This document shows, in pieces, positions 1 to 13,129 of a stretch of 64,000 nt of DNA. This DNA is from Annona cherimola (taxonomy: Eukaryota; Streptophyta; Magnoliopsida; Magnoliales; Annonaceae): positions 49,455,452 to 49,519,451 of the forward strand of contig CM059972.1 in the NCBI GenBank assembly GCA_030490835.1, read 5' to 3'. The notes under the pieces are model-generated. The model worked only from the letters and a program-made list of their open reading frames with translations, searched no databases and had not been told where the DNA came from. Each line of letters begins with the position of its first letter. Position 1 is the first letter of the stretch. The position numbers and the translations under genes are program-made.

Positions 1-1189
1 TAAAGACTTAGATCTTAAGCCATACGTCATAGGTTCAAAACACCGTGCCCATCATTTTATTTCAAACATTCATTCTGTCTTAAATATGTAAGTACAGTAT
101 TAAAACCCTTCTACACGTGCTTGTTCCACTGTAGTGGTGAAGTATTTTAACTTAAGTCCATATGACTTGCGTTCAAATCATATCTAGACCTCTTTTCAAT
201 ATGTAATTTTTAGTATAAAATTTTTTAATACATAAATATATACGAAATTATAAAATAAAATAAAATAACAAAATAATAAATAAAAAGAAAATTGTATAAT
301 AATAACAATACAAACATATATCTAAGGGTTTAATGAAAATTCTAAATAAATACTTTATTTTTATCTAGAAATATATGTGTAATACAACGATAGTGGAAAT
401 AATAAACTTAACAAATATTTATGCCCCTATTGTAGGAAGGAGGTAAGGAAAAGAAACTCTAGACAAGAATTTTACTCTCTAATCATTGTGAAAGGTAAGT
501 AGGCTATGCTTTTTATTTTGAAATGATTTTTAAAATTATTTCTCAATGATTTATGACCTCTTGCAAATGTTTGATATGTGTTTAAATTTTCGTCCAAATA
601 TGAAAATTTTTAATTTATTTTATGATGACATGTATATTTTCTTGTAATGATCATGAATCATGATATGTGTGAACATTAAGTAACCCAGTAGGGTTGAGAC
701 AAGAGGTGATGTTTCTGAGAAAATTGAGCCCAATCACCTAATAAAGAGCTCTTATGGGTGGTGCCAAAAGAGTTTAAAGTACCCTCTAGATTAAGCAGAA
801 TCTCTATAGTTCATGCAATGTATTATTAAATTTTAAAGTTGCGAGCATGTAAGATTTATTTAAATTATTTTTATATGCTTACTTACTGAGTAATGTACTC
901 ATATCTTTCAAAATTTTAAAATATAGTCATGCAGGCCACAGATAACGAGGCACGTTCGAGTGCAATTGGAGGAGAAACCTATCTCCACTATTTAGTTTCT
1001 TAAATGCAAATTGTATTTAGGCAAGGGTTGTAATAATTTAGATAATTTTCATTATACTTATGATATAAAATGCTTGTATGAATTTACGTTATAAAATATA
1101 AAAAAATTATGGTGAAATTTTATAATTTACCATGAATCAATTCCTAGAGTAAGATAATTCTCATAGTACCTTGCATTTGGGGCATTACA
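1..1189 (+). repeat. Family-G gypsy LTR, plus orientation, left end outside window
   Basis: This is the 3' part of a long LTR. Its reverse complement matches, block by block, the LTR copies at 12910-13129 plus 20406-20830 and at 36590-38070. Shared blocks include the terminal GGGGCATTACA (1179-1189), the motif TTACTTACTGAGT near 890 and the GTAACCCAGTAGGGTT block near 680. It ends in CA at 1189 and abuts a different LTR family, so it looks inserted into H1. The other side lies outside the window, so neither a target duplication nor its status (solo or part of an element) can be judged. No coding capacity is seen. Confidence 0.75.
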
Positions 1190-2311
1190 AATATTCATAT
1201 GTGTCTTCCATAATATATAAACCTAACCAAATTTCCTTCACCTACTATGTTCCGATTTAAATGAATGAAATAAAGTTAATTTACACATAGCTTAACTATG
1301 ATTGCACATGATTAATAGGTATATTCCTATCCGTATAAATAGTCCATTACCACACCTATTGCAATAATGAAACATGAGCTTTACATATAGATCTCCTCCA
1401 AATCTCGTTTTGCTAAGCATAGATCTAGATATTACATCAATCCACAAGGTGACTAAGCTTTTAAAAGCATTAAATACAATATGTAAAAGCAAAACTCACG
1501 CAAACACAATAAAATCAAATCTATAGCTTTCATTCATATGAAATAGAAACCATCTACCATAATCTCAAGTTCAAGTTCACACTCAACACAAGATTTAGCC
1601 CATGAACATTGAGAAGCTTCCCATAAACCATGTTCAAATATATATCAAGTGTAGATAATGAAAATAAAAAGAAGAAAGAGAAAGAAGAGATAAAACAATG
1701 TTAGATTCCTCCTTCAAAGTAATCTTTTTCTTAATCTCCTCCTCTTGTCTTGAAGCTCTTCTCTTCTCCCCAAGAATCTCCACTTTGTTCCCTCTAGCTT
1801 CTTTACTTCAAACTTTAAAAATGGTATTTGTAAGGTTGCTTCATTTAGCCTCGCACATGTTTAGAATTCTCTTTCACAAGGGTTGAGGTCATAGCACCAG
1901 CCTTAATGACTTCTACTCAAATTGATTTTGTGCAAAGGCAGTGGAGCCAGAGCTAGGGTGCTAGAAGTTGGGGCTGACTAAAAAATATGTTCTTTAATTG
2001 CTGCTAGATTTTTTCTTCTCAAACAATCCATTTAAGCATTCAATTAATGAGTGAGTCACCTTCCTTTCCTATAAAGCAAGGCAAAAATAAGTAAATATAT
2101 TCAAAGATGAACTAATGAATCAAAAGGAGGTAAAATGCGATGGAAAGAAATCAAGCGTAGGTTAAAATGTATAGAAGCAAGAAAGATAATGAAGACTACA
2201 GGGATGTCACTAATTTATGCAATTTTAATCAAATTTACGTGTTACTAATGAGTTAGTATTCACATTGGACTCAAAATTAGCAATGATAACTCCATTTTTA
2301 TAGAGTTATTA
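1190..2311 (-). repeat. H1: partial Tat/Athila-type LTR, minus orientation
   Basis: This stretch is similar to the LTRs at 55739-57225 and 58128-59673. Shared blocks are the 'catatgtgtcttcc' segment near 1197, 'ggtatattcctatccgt' near 1317, a short pyrimidine-rich ORF region near 1700, and an ending like ATAGAGTTATTA. The first part of the LTR is missing because a family-G LTR ends directly at 1189. Similarity by eye is moderate, so this is an older copy. Confidence 0.6.
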
Positions 2312-2599
2312 GGTAGACCATGCAACACCTAATTAAAATATAATAAACAATTCCTTACCTGCTCATGACTGTGATGCGTCAGGAAGAGTGAATCTTATAG
2401 CTGAAAAATATTGAAGAGAATTTAGGATTCACGAGATTACCATGATAAGAATAGTAGAACTTGAATTGGTAAGAAAAGCAACATGTTAAAAGAGTTACAA
2501 CACTATAACTCAAATAGCTTAGAGATTTTAATCCTCAACACACTTGAAAAATCTAAAAGTGATGAATAAGAGTTAAATAACTTTGCCAGCTAGGCCTAA

Positions 2600-3575
2600 A
2601 GTTACATACGATCCTCATCAGGTATCTTGGAGGAAATGTTTTGAAGTAGAAAACATACAACCAAATGAAAGAACCCATAGAAGAGATACATATAGAAATA
2701 CACCCATTTTAGAAGAGGAGAAAATCTAGCCTATGATGATTAAGTAACACAACTCAAGTCCTTCCTAGCTCAAATTTTCATATGGAAATTTCCATGTACC
2801 TCCACTATACATCATGAATCTTCTATAAGATATTAAACAAAAGTTACATTTCAAAAGAGGTCGAACTTGAGACAATTGCACAAATAGTAATAGAAAACAT
2901 GACCTTGAATGTCATCACTTTCATAGACAATGAGTTACAGCCCAAAGGACAATGTTGCACTCACCCTTTGAATATTATGATTAAGTACAAAGACTTTAAA
3001 GTTCCCCTAGTCACTATAAACAATGGGTCTAGCCCAACATTTGCCCTCTAAGCATTGTTAAAAGACTAAGGATCCGAATGGATAGCATTCGCCCCAACAA
3101 CATCTACATATAAGCATTTGATAATGCTACAAGATCAACCCTAAGAGAATCAGATGTAAGCCTAATAATAGGACTTGAAGCTATGACCATACCATTTCAA
3201 GTCTTATATATCATAAACTCTTTCAATATATTACTAGGTAGACCGTGGTTACATGAGGCCAAGGCACTCCAATTATCTTTACATCAAAAGATCAAGTTTA
3301 TAGCTAATGGGAGGTTGGAGGTAATTTGAGCCGATATAGGGATCATTATACCATTAGAAGGAGATAGGGTCATAACGTTCCTTTAATGGATGCATATACA
3401 TCACTTGATTCGCTTCTTTTTGTAGAAACTCTAGTAGAGGGGAAAATTTTTATTCCTTCTAACCCATGATGTTAGTGAGTTAACTATGTTATCACGCCCA
3501 ATGAAAGGCAAGTGGCTCATTATCGAATTAGATCTAAGGGGAAGACCGATCTAATCAATGTCAGGGAGAAGAAAA
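2600..3575 (+). pseudogene. Tat-type Ty3/gypsy gag-pol remnant, part 1 (protease region)
   Basis: The plus-strand translation, with several stops and frameshifts, reads through a retroviral-type aspartic protease region. Recognisable pieces are VTINNGSS at about 3014-3037, where plant Tat/Athila elements have a D-x-G-S motif (catalytic Asp apparently changed to Asn), then FQVLYIINSFNILLGRPWLH near 3200-3255 and LHQKIKF near 3278. The LLGRPW motif is characteristic of this clade. Upstream of about 2900 the reading is too decayed to place domains, so the start is approximate. It continues after the solo LTR at 6893. It is non-functional. Confidence 0.6.
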
Positions 3576-6500
3576 TGTGGCGCCCCAACCCGAGGCGCCA
3601 AAGCCTTACTCCAAGATCGTTTATTGATTAGTAAATGTGAACAGGATTGTTGCCTTGATCACGTGGAGGGTTTTTTTTTCAATTTATCTCATAAACATAC
3701 ATTGATGATTCATTCCATAAGAATTTTACATTACGACAACATGTTCATTTTTACCCCAAAATTTGCCCACATTCGCTATCAACATGCACTGATACCAGAT
3801 TCATACATACAAACAACCATTTAGTCCTTTCATGTCATAGTCAATCCAAATCACATATACCACATCAAAGATATTCATACGCAACAGGTAATCGGATCCA
3901 CAAACATCACTTCTAAAGGATTTAGCCATTCATGTAGATGCATACAAAGGAATATAAGAACCGTGATTCCTCAGTTGTTTAACCTATCCATTACCTTGGG
4001 AATCTTCTTGTACCTCTCTTGGGTTTGGAAAATAAAACATGAGTACTAACTCAATAAGCAAGCATCATCATTTTTAGGCAAACTTTTCATATAAACATTT
4101 TCAAGTAGCCAAATTCATTCCCAATATGGGCATTTCATAAATAATGTCAATGAATTATTATCAACATGACATGAACATCCTAGTGATGATACGCTAGCTA
4201 GGCAACTATCGCATCATCCTGCTCCCATTTTAAGAAAAGCATCGCCAACTATTAGCCTATGTTAGCGACTTGGTCACACTAGAGGAAGACAATCGGTTCG
4301 CTTACACCTCTAAAGTGGACGTAGTTCCTTGTGCACCATGATCATCGACATGCTAGCATGCTTTTCAAGGATAGCAGAATTAAACAACTATTTTGAACAC
4401 AATTATAATGAATCAAATATTCAAGTCAATTTCCAAGAGTTATAGGAGTGGTCATCCTTAAATAATTTCAAAAGCATTTAAATAAAGTAAGTTGCAATCT
4501 ATTTTCAATATTTGAGAAAGCAACTTTTCAAAAGTTTTGCTTGCTTACTTGTAATAGCTTTAACTCTTTTCTTCCACTTTCTCCTTGCCTTTGCGTAGAT
4601 AAGCGAAAATGATAGCTTATGCATATACATAAAATTACAAATGCTTGCACACCTTAGGGTTTTCCGACCCAAATGAGTTTATATCATGCTAACATTAAAA
4701 CACTCTTTTTTTAAGTTTGGTGCCGTCTTTTCCAATCCATCTATTGGTGTAAATTATGATTCCAATCGTAACCATTCTTTTCATTTTGATACCCTTGTTT
4801 AGGGTCAATTTTTCAAGTTTATTTACAACACTTAAGTTTAAACTCAACATATTGTAATTTAACACTTCACTTTTATCATTAAACACCCATATTTTGCATT
4901 CCCACCTTGGGTATTCATTCAAAGCATTCGTTTATAAGTTAAGGCCACTAATTTTAATTTCAAATTTCTGAAATTGATAATTTTCGTTAAAATAGCCTTA
5001 TACTTTCTTATTTTACTATATTTCTCTTTTATTTTTACAATTCAGCTAAGTATACATGCAACACTATAGTGAACCATTACTTTTATCATTAATACCCTTT
5101 ATTTTCACCCTTTAGTTACACATATATCATATGATGATCAAGTTGGCATTAAACGCAAATTTTCCCTCAAATCTTGCTTAGTATAGACATTCATTTTCAC
5201 ATTAATTAGAGGAATAACCAAGTAATTGAAGTCCCTTAAATTAATTTGTTTAAAACAGAATTTTTTCCACCTACTGTTGGACGTCCCATCGATACATATA
5301 TAAAACAAAATTTTATTTTCACCCTACACAGTTTGGGCGTGCTTTAATCATTCCATAGGTGATGTATTTCATACTTATAATTACCCGCATACATTCTTAT
5401 TTAATTAAGTATCATTTCCACCTAAAATGGATGAAAATTTACCAAGTTGTCAATCTATAATTCCACCAATCTATGGATCACTATGTAAGCTTGGAATTAT
5501 ATCAATTAATCACCAAAACAATTCAACTAATCAATACATAATCATGTCCATAATAGATATATATCTGAAATTAAATTTAATTTTAGCATAGGTACCTTAT
5601 TTAATGCAACCCTAAATCATTCATATCACTTCCTTGATACTTGAAGTAAAGTTTCCTACTCATTTCACATTTATTGAACATATTATGGGCTGTGTAACCA
5701 TCCATTTAACTTCCGTAAATGAATCAAATTTGTGAGACATCACTTGAGTAAAGAAAACATCATATTTAAAAAAATCAAAGCACGCATAGGGCACCTACTT
5801 ATGATGTTGCTACCCCCTCCTTTCCCTTACTAAATTTCCTTCTTCTCCCCTTTTCTTTTCCTTTCTTCTTCCTTGGTTGGATGCCCTTGCGGGAATTTTT
5901 TTTCCAAATGTTGCTGTCCAAAACAAAAACATCCAAACTGCCCCTCTTTACGCTTTTTATATTGCTGACATTAACTCCTAATTTCCACCTCATTTTTATG
6001 CTCAAAATTTGCAATGCTTATCCTAATATGTACTTTCACATTTTCACCCACATATTGCTATTTTAATATTTTTTTTTATACATCTGGCCCAAAAACTACA
6101 CCCATCCCCATGAAATCACGTCCATACATTAGCTGCCCCCTCTTTTTTTTCAACGTGGAAAGCTACCCAATTTCCCCCTATTTAATGCCCATTAATGCGG
6201 CTGCATTTTCATGTATTTTATTATATTTTTATTAATTAAAAAATTTCCCAAAAATACCTCCATAAGACACCTCACATTGAGCCGTTAATTGCATTAACTT
6301 TTCATTAATTATAAGCCACTTTTTAAAAGTAAAAAGTCAATGGTTATTAGTCATAACTGGTTTAGCATTTTCCAATGAGATTTGACTTAATCAAATCCAC
6401 TCATATTGTAAAACACCTTGTTTTAACCATCCATAAAAAAATTCACCTCAAAATGATCATCCTAGACCAAGATATAAACATTTGAAAATATTTCATGAAA

Positions 6501-6892
6501 TTTCATGAAATTTAATTATCATCACAATATTCTAATCATGATTATCATAATCCACACCATTCATTAGGTAGAGCACTTCAACATATGCTTGCCCTTCAAA
6601 TTTTATTCTAATCTGCCTTTTACACTTCAAGTTAGGAATTTATCAAGCAATAACCTAACTTATTAACAAAATAACATGGATAATGGAATTAAATAAACAT
6701 GCCAACTCATCATTTCCTACACCATATTTGTCTTTCTTATGCACACTAATTCAAATTGAGCAAGAGTGATTAACTTGATCACCTTGCTTACTCATTTGCC
6801 CTAATCTCATTCATCTAATTCAAGGCATGTAATTAATCATTATACAATTTCTAATTTACATTCATTAGTCTCAAAATATCATGGGTTTCACA
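3576..6892 (-). repeat. C1: solo-type family-C gypsy LTR, minus orientation
   Basis: This 3.3-kb non-coding block begins TGTGGCGCCCC and ends GGGTTTCACA. Its reverse complement therefore starts TGTGAAACCC and ends GGCGCCACA, an LTR-like TG...CA pair. Reverse-complement relatives lie at 10480-12560 and 13130-15564, and a same-strand relative at 39370-52830. Conserved internal blocks include ACTCAATAAGCA (4049-4060) and a 'gctagctaggcaactat' block near 4190. It interrupts a Tat pol remnant. The flanks GAAAA and AAAGA are not a clean 5-bp duplication. No gag or pol lies inside, so it is most simply a solo LTR. Small ORFs inside are low-complexity and not supported. Confidence 0.65.
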
Positions 6893-8340
6893 AAAGACAA
6901 GCTTGAATTATGATAAAACCCACATGATGGTTCTTTCTATATGAATTAGAAAAAGAAAAGAAACCTAAGTTCAAAGAAGTTCTAATGAGTCAAGCTACAT
7001 GCTCTAATAGCCATGGAAAAAACATCATTAGAAATAACATCAATACAAGTGAGGAAATATGGTGCATGTTACTAACATGTTTGATTTCACAATCACCATA
7101 ATACAAATTTGTTATTCAAAATTTCAAAAGAAAAAAAAACCTTACTAAGGAGGAGCTTTGAGCCAGTATTTACTATGCCCAAAGCATAGTAGAAAACTTA
7201 AAAATAATCATAAAGGAGAGCATGATGAGGAATAACATAATAAAATAGAGAAAAGAAATAAGGGTGCAACAATCTCGAAGGATTTTGAGATCCTTAACTA
7301 GGAATTGAAGATAATCTTAAACAATAAGAATAGGGAAACACCTAAAAAAGGAGGAGATACCATGATAAACATGATAAAACCGAAGTTAATAAATTTCAAC
7401 TTTTCATATATTGAAATTCCTGGATTAGATGAAAACCTCATCACCTATAAACTCATTTGATAAATCGTTCCTTTCTATTTGGGTTGCACTAGTAAGAAAA
7501 AAACATCTTTCATCACCTTATAGCGAACCTTTGCTATAAAGTCATGCTCTTTGGGTTGAAAATACTGGAGCTACTATCAACAAGAAATGACCATTATTTT
7601 CTACGACATAATAGGTAAAGAAGGAGAGGTCTACATAGATGATATGATTGGTGTATTCCCATTAGTTTTCTCACCAATTAGAAGACTTAGGAAAGCTATT
7701 TGATAGGATGCAAAAGTTTCAACTCATGCTCAAACTAATTAAGTGTGTTATTATAGCTCGGAAACGATGAATATTGGGATTCATTATGAGTAAAAATGGG
7801 ATATAGGAAATTGATAACAAAGTTAAAGCTATCTTAGAAATGCCACCACCAAGAACTAAAAAAGAGATTCAATGATTTTTAAGTATATTACAATATATTA
7901 GTAGATTTATTTCTCAACTAACTTCAACTTGCAAAACTCATTTTCAAGCTTCTAAGAAAAGATTACACAAAAGATTGCCAGCTACCTTTTAACAAAGTTA
8001 ACACTTCCTTTCTAATTCACCCATATTGACACTTTTTATTTATGAACGATCCTTTGATTTTATATTTATTAGTTACATAATAGGCCATGTGTGGCACGTT
8101 AGGATAATATGATGTTGTTGAAAAAAAAGCTACCTATATATCATTTCAATAGAAAATTCACCCTTACTAAAATAAAATACCCAGAATTTGAAAAACCTAG
8201 CTTGGCCCTAATCATGGCTACTAAGAAGCTAAGGCAATATATTTTCTCTATAACACTTCTCCTAATTTCTAAGTAAGATCCCCTAAGGTATTTTCGTAAA
8301 AAGACTACCCATATTGGAAGACTAGCCAGTTGTTATTTGG
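6893..8340 (+). pseudogene. Tat-type Ty3/gypsy pol remnant, part 2 (reverse transcriptase / RNase H)
   Basis: The plus-strand frames show the polymerase core VYIDDMI at about 7632-7652, then FDRMQKFQLMLK, LGFIMSKNGI, VKAILEMPPPRTKKEIQ (near 7826-7875) and LQYISRFISQLTSTC (near 7890-7935). These match the connection between reverse transcriptase and RNase H in the Tat/Athila clade. Decayed RNase H text follows to about 8270. Multiple stops and frameshifts make it a pseudogene. It is the continuation of the protease remnant that ends at 3575. No integrase is recognisable after it. Confidence 0.75.
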
Positions 8341-9170
8341 GATGCCCCCTTGCGTAGACATCCCTAAATTGCCCCATCCATGACTGCAAGAGTGATATTC
8401 ATTCCATGTACATTATAATAGTATACCGATCAAGGTTCTACTACAATTTCTAGAACAACGAATCAACTACTTACTTGGATCGAGATTCTCCCCCAAAATT
8501 GGCAACCCTAACTTGAATCTCCAAGATTTCAAGCTCCCTTTGGATGAACCTACGATCCTCAAAGTGATTTGAAGGCTTTCACAAAGGGTTAAGATTGGGT
8601 CAAGGGCTGGAACAAGAAGGAAGAAGAAGAACAATTAGAGAAGATAGGGGTGACAGAGAAGGGCTAGAGAATGCAATCGGGTCTTCGCCCCACTTTAATA
8701 TCATGCTGACGTGGGCCAAGCCCAAGCATGGGTTGGGCCAAACTAATATTTAAACATTGCAGAGTAGGTTGAATCTTGTACCTACTCTGCGAAGTTTAAG
8801 ATAGTCATAGCACCTCAAACACCGTATCAATCGTATACCTTTAAATCAATAATCAATAATAATGCTAGGACCAAGTGGGTGTAATCGTACAAATATGCGA
8901 ATGCACTACTCATATCTAACATAACATATGTTTAGAATATGCGAAAATAGAAGACAAAATTGTATATATATTCAACAAATCATTGCAAATTAAATCATTT
9001 TATAAAATTAGAATAAAAAAGAGAATGATAGACTTAGATGGATAGAGAATAACTTGATAAATTATCTTGAATATGTTGCATAGGATTTGTGATATGATTT
9101 GATGTGTTTGATAAATGAAATTACAAATGATTGTGGGAAGGGTTTAAAATGTGAAATTAAAATTAAATCT
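8341..9170. other. Unclassified, LTR-like non-coding stretch with a hairpin
   Basis: No gene is seen. The region has pyrimidine-rich and GGGCC-containing text resembling LTR or leader sequence (around 8500-8740). It contains one clean inverted repeat: arms GCAGAGTAGGT at 8759-8769 and 8780-8790 around a 10-nt loop. From 8800 to 9170 it is AT-rich with nothing recognisable. Confidence 0.35.
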
Positions 9171-10479
9171 GCTCAGGTAGGTCAAATCGATCTCGCATAG
9201 CCCAAGTCGACTTAGTCAGGGCAAAGTTGTCTTTGAACCCAACTCTAGGGTTTGGAGTCCACTTCGCAGCATGACGGTTGGACTATTTAGCCTATTCCTC
9301 ATCCCACTCAAGTTTTCCCTCTTATGGGCCTCCAAATCTTTGAATCCTCATTGTCCCCCGTCAAAATCACAACAAATCATCGCCATCTACATTCCAATCA
9401 TCTCATTCTCTTATGGAACCAAAGAAAGTAGTTAGCAAACCCTCCGAACTCCCTATTTCCCATCTATCTCACTCCAACAAAGAAGGAGGGGTGCCAAGAA
9501 GGCAGAGGATGCTTGCAAAACAACCAAGGGAGGAGACTACTTTCTGGCGGAGGGATAGGTTTCAAGAAGGAAACACGTCTTCTACTCAACCTAGAGATAG
9601 TAGTGAGGAAGAAATGGAAATTCGTAAAAAAAGAGCATTCCCACTAAATGAGCAATGGTTATTGAGATGCCCGTTGAATACTTTAGAACCTTCACCCAAC
9701 ATAGAGGATTTTACAAGTATTTTTATGAGAGAAAGTTATTCCCACAAAAAATTTTAATTTTGACTTTCTTAGAGACTATAAATTTGAAATAGAAGAATTA
9801 CTAGATTACCAAGAATGAAAAAATCTCTTGAAGGAGAAAGGAAGAATATATCCTGATATGACCCGAAAATTCTACTACGCTTGGAGTGTAGATGATTTGA
9901 ACACTTTTGTCATGGGCAAAGAAATCAATATTAGATGCACACATTGCTTGCCAAGAAGCTATACAAGATAATATTTTCCCCACATCTTAAAAATTCTTTG
10001 TGATCAAGAAGCCCTACTAGAGGGTCTCACTCAAGTAGTAATGTCAAATGGCCTCACAAGAAGTAACAAGTACGTGAAGGGCATGATATTTCTATCCTAT
10101 ATGGATCTCCCTCCATAGCTTATAGTTCTAAAGCTACTCATTGCATGCTGCATTTATCTAATAGGGGGAGGAAGAAACCAACTCAACCCTCAAGAGGCTA
10201 AGATCCTGTGGAAACTAGAAAGCAAAAGGAAAATATGTTTACTAAGACTGATCATGGAAGCCCTAGAAGTAAAGAAAGATAATCCACAAGGCATTATTCC
10301 ATATGGTATGTGGATTAAAAAGGTTTTGGAATACTATGATGTAGATTTGGAAGATGAACCTTTTGAAGTCCTCAAGCCAACAAATGCCATAAAGCCCTTT
10401 TGACAAGAATGAAGATAAACATAGAAAGATTTAGGGTAGTGCAAGTCGAAGCAAGGCTTGGTCATCCCATTAGAGAAGA
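9171..10479 (+). pseudogene. Decayed homologue of Sirevirus ORF3 (PF20167-like)
   Basis: An ATG at 9413 opens MEPKKVVSKP, aligning with the start MAPKKAISKP of the intact ORF3 at 30156. The first frame stops at 9755. Homology then continues through stops and frameshifts: FDFLRDYKFEIEELLDYQ near 9760, IYPDMTRKFYYAW near 9850, YMDLPP near 10100, GGGRNQLNPQEAKILWKLE near 10160, and VKKDNPQGIIPYGMWIKK then EDEPFEV near 10270-10370. Its upstream leader (from about 9171) resembles the leader of ORF3 in Sirevirus A and keeps one CAAGTCGACTT palindrome. Identity by eye is about half, so it split from the 30156 copy long ago. A family-C LTR at 10480 cuts it off. It has no coding function now. Confidence 0.75.
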
Positions 10480-12560
10480 TGTGGAACCCTGACCGTAAAC
10501 GCGTCATTTCGACAATTGTAACCCTAGATTCTTTTGTAATTATTTTTATGATAAATAAAAATTCATGAATTATATTGGTGGATATGTGTATTGGAGATTG
10601 AAATAATGCAATTAGGAATTTAACCCCGTGAATAGTGCTCGTGAATAGTAAATGTGAATAGTAATCGGGGATTAAGACACGTGATTAAGAGTTAATCACT
10701 TGGATTAACCTAATCACAAAAAGACAAAATAGAGATTTAATCACTACAGGAAAAAATAGCATTACTTTTGGATATTTTAATACCGTTTTGGATTTTTGTG
10801 AAAAAATAAAGAAAAATTCATAATTTGCAATCCGGGCGTCGAATTTCGATGAAATTTTTTATGGATGGTTAAAAATTCATAATGGACATGATGGATGGGT
10901 TAAGATGTGATGAAAATCACAAATCAAGGGTCAAGATGACACGTCAAATGATGATCAAAAAGTAACTTCTCTTTTTCATTAAATAGCTTTTGACTTTTTA
11001 TTTAAATAAATAATTAAAATTAAATAAAATGGCTGCTGCAGTAGGGGGCGTGACCAGGGGGCAGTTGGAGGTTTGACCAAGATCAATGGTCATTAATCAT
11101 CATCATCTTTAATCAATGGCTAAGATTAATTTAGCCTAATTTAATTAATTTTAAAAATAAAAAAATAGGTAGAAAATAGGGCTAAATAGGGTGGCTGGAG
11201 CAGGCCTAGGGTGGGCAGCACATGGGTCAAAGCGTTTTCAAAATTAAAGAGAAATACCAATTTATAATTAAATACCTCAAAGCTAGGGGGTAAATTCCAA
11301 ATTCTTGAAAAATGCAACACTATAAATATGGAAGCAGGGTGAACGTCCAAGGCCATCAAAAGCCAGCTCCATTTGAGCCATTCCAAGTCCCCAAACCATC
11401 CCCCACGTCCAAGGAAAGAAAGAAGTAAGTTGGAGAGAGAAAGTGTGAGAAAAAAGGCGTATCTCCACTTCGGGTAAGTGATTTCTACCTAAATTTCTTT
11501 TGGATGTTAAGTAGGGTAAAAAAATGCTTATATAATACCTAAGCATGATAAAATAAGTATAGATATAATGTTCAAATGGAATTATGTCAAAACATCAAAA
11601 ATTTGAAGCGAAGATAGGATATTCGGAAAGATAGCATATGATATGTGAAAATAATGCTCTAAAATTGATAAATGATGATTTGGGATGTATGATTATGATA
11701 AATATGATGTTGGAATGATGATATATTAATTTCATGATTTTTGGAATTAAGGATTATGTTTAAGTAAATTTATGTTGATTTTTAGTATACGGAGAAAATG
11801 ATTTTTTTCGCCAGGTAAATGATTATAAATTCAAAATGTATGAAATTTTCTATGATATGCTAAGCACAAGCTATGTCATGTTATTTTTTATTTTTGGAAC
11901 CCATGAACAGTAACCACGTCTCTGTGAACAGTATTTGCTACAGTGATTTGCTACAGTAAACAACGTGATTTTGGAGAAAATTTGAGATTAATATTCCAAT
12001 ATAATGATGGAAATTTTGAGGAACCTATGGATAAAAATATCCATATAAATAAATAATGCCCAAATATTATAGAACATGCATGGGAAGCTGCTTGAATAGA
12101 AGAAATGAAAATATCATTTTTCCTTGAATAGGAAAAGGAAAAAAAAAGTCGAGGACACCAACTGACAAGGTAAGCAAGTTATATCTTTTGCAAATTATTT
12201 TCAAAATGTTTGCAAATTGTTGTAAATTGCTTTATGAAATTTATTTAAGGTTGACCATACCTCTAACTGCTTTACATGAACTGAAGTTCATTTTGTTAAA
12301 TTATTTATTAAAGGTTTTTTATGAAATTATTTATGATTTACAAATATCATGCCGGCATGTGTATGTGAATGAGCATGTGCACGAGGAAAAGACCTTAGTT
12401 GAGCTAGTAAGCGGATGGGACGTCCCCCTCACTATTGCCAAGTCGCTTATATAGGCCCAGGCCGGCGATGACCTCCCTGAGATGGGAGCAGGTATGGGAT
12501 GGGCACCTAGCTTGCGTCGCATCTAAAGAAATATCATGAATGCATACTCATTTTACAAGA
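10480..12560 (+). repeat. Family-C LTR, plus orientation, 3'-truncated
   Basis: It begins TGTGGAACCCTGACC and runs parallel to the family-C LTR at 13130. Shared blocks include the 'aatccgggcgtcgaatttcg' region, 'aaaataagtatag', 'gaagcgaagata', the TGAACAGTA repeats near 11900 and the 'agtcgcttatataggccc' block near 12440. Similarity fades around 12540-12560 without the expected GGCGCCACA end, so the copy is truncated. It was inserted into the ORF3 pseudogene. Small ORFs in it are not shared with the sister copy and are not supported. Confidence 0.6.
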
Positions 12561-12909
12561 AAAGATATACTTGTAACTCGTTACAAATAACATTTTCAAA
12601 ATACTAATTGATTTCTCTTTTATTCTTATACATGTATATAATATAACATTGTAGAATTTGTCATCAACTACACATATCATTCATAAACTTAGTCTTGTTC
12701 CCTTACATCATTAGTTTTATCAACCTGGCCATGTCATAATCATGTAAAATACATATATCATTAAATATTCAACATTATACTTGTATACATACATTCAATC
12801 ATCAATTCACATAGAATTTAGAACTATCAATAAGTTCACATACATTAACATCCTTTAAAAATTTCAATCATACCATTTCATACATCGTAGCTAATAATTT
12901 TAGCACACA
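12561..12909. other. AT-rich stretch, nothing recognised
   Basis: This is about 350 bp of AT-rich sequence between a truncated family-C LTR and the left LTR end of element G. No ORF, hairpin or repeat could be supported by eye. Confidence 0.5.
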
Positions 12910-13129
12910 TGTAGCGCCCCGACGGAAGGGTACTACGAGAATTACCTTACACTAGGAATTGATTTATGACAAATTGCAAAATTTCACCTTAATTTTTTTA
13001 AACTCTAAGTTCATACAAGCATTTTATATCACAAGTATAAGAAAAATTATCTTAAATTATCACAACCATTGCGTAAATACATTTTATATTTATGAAACTA
13101 AATAATGGAGATAAGTTTTTCCTTTCGTC
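12910..13129 (-). repeat. Left LTR of element G, segment 1
   Basis: It starts TGTAGCGCCCCGACGG and matches 36590-36815 closely (GGGTACTAC, GAATTACCTTAC and the 'ataatggagataagtttttcctttcgtc' region). It is interrupted at 13130 by a family-C LTR. The same LTR resumes at 20406 with the text that follows CCTTTCGTC in the right LTR. Confidence 0.8.

Noticed and set aside
3558..3824. 88-codon ORF across the left end of LTR C1
   Set aside because: It crosses the boundary between the pol remnant and the LTR, so it is a chance fusion.
3571..6897. Target duplication around the solo LTR C1
   Set aside because: GAAAA and AAAGA do not match; the A-rich context makes a partial match meaningless.
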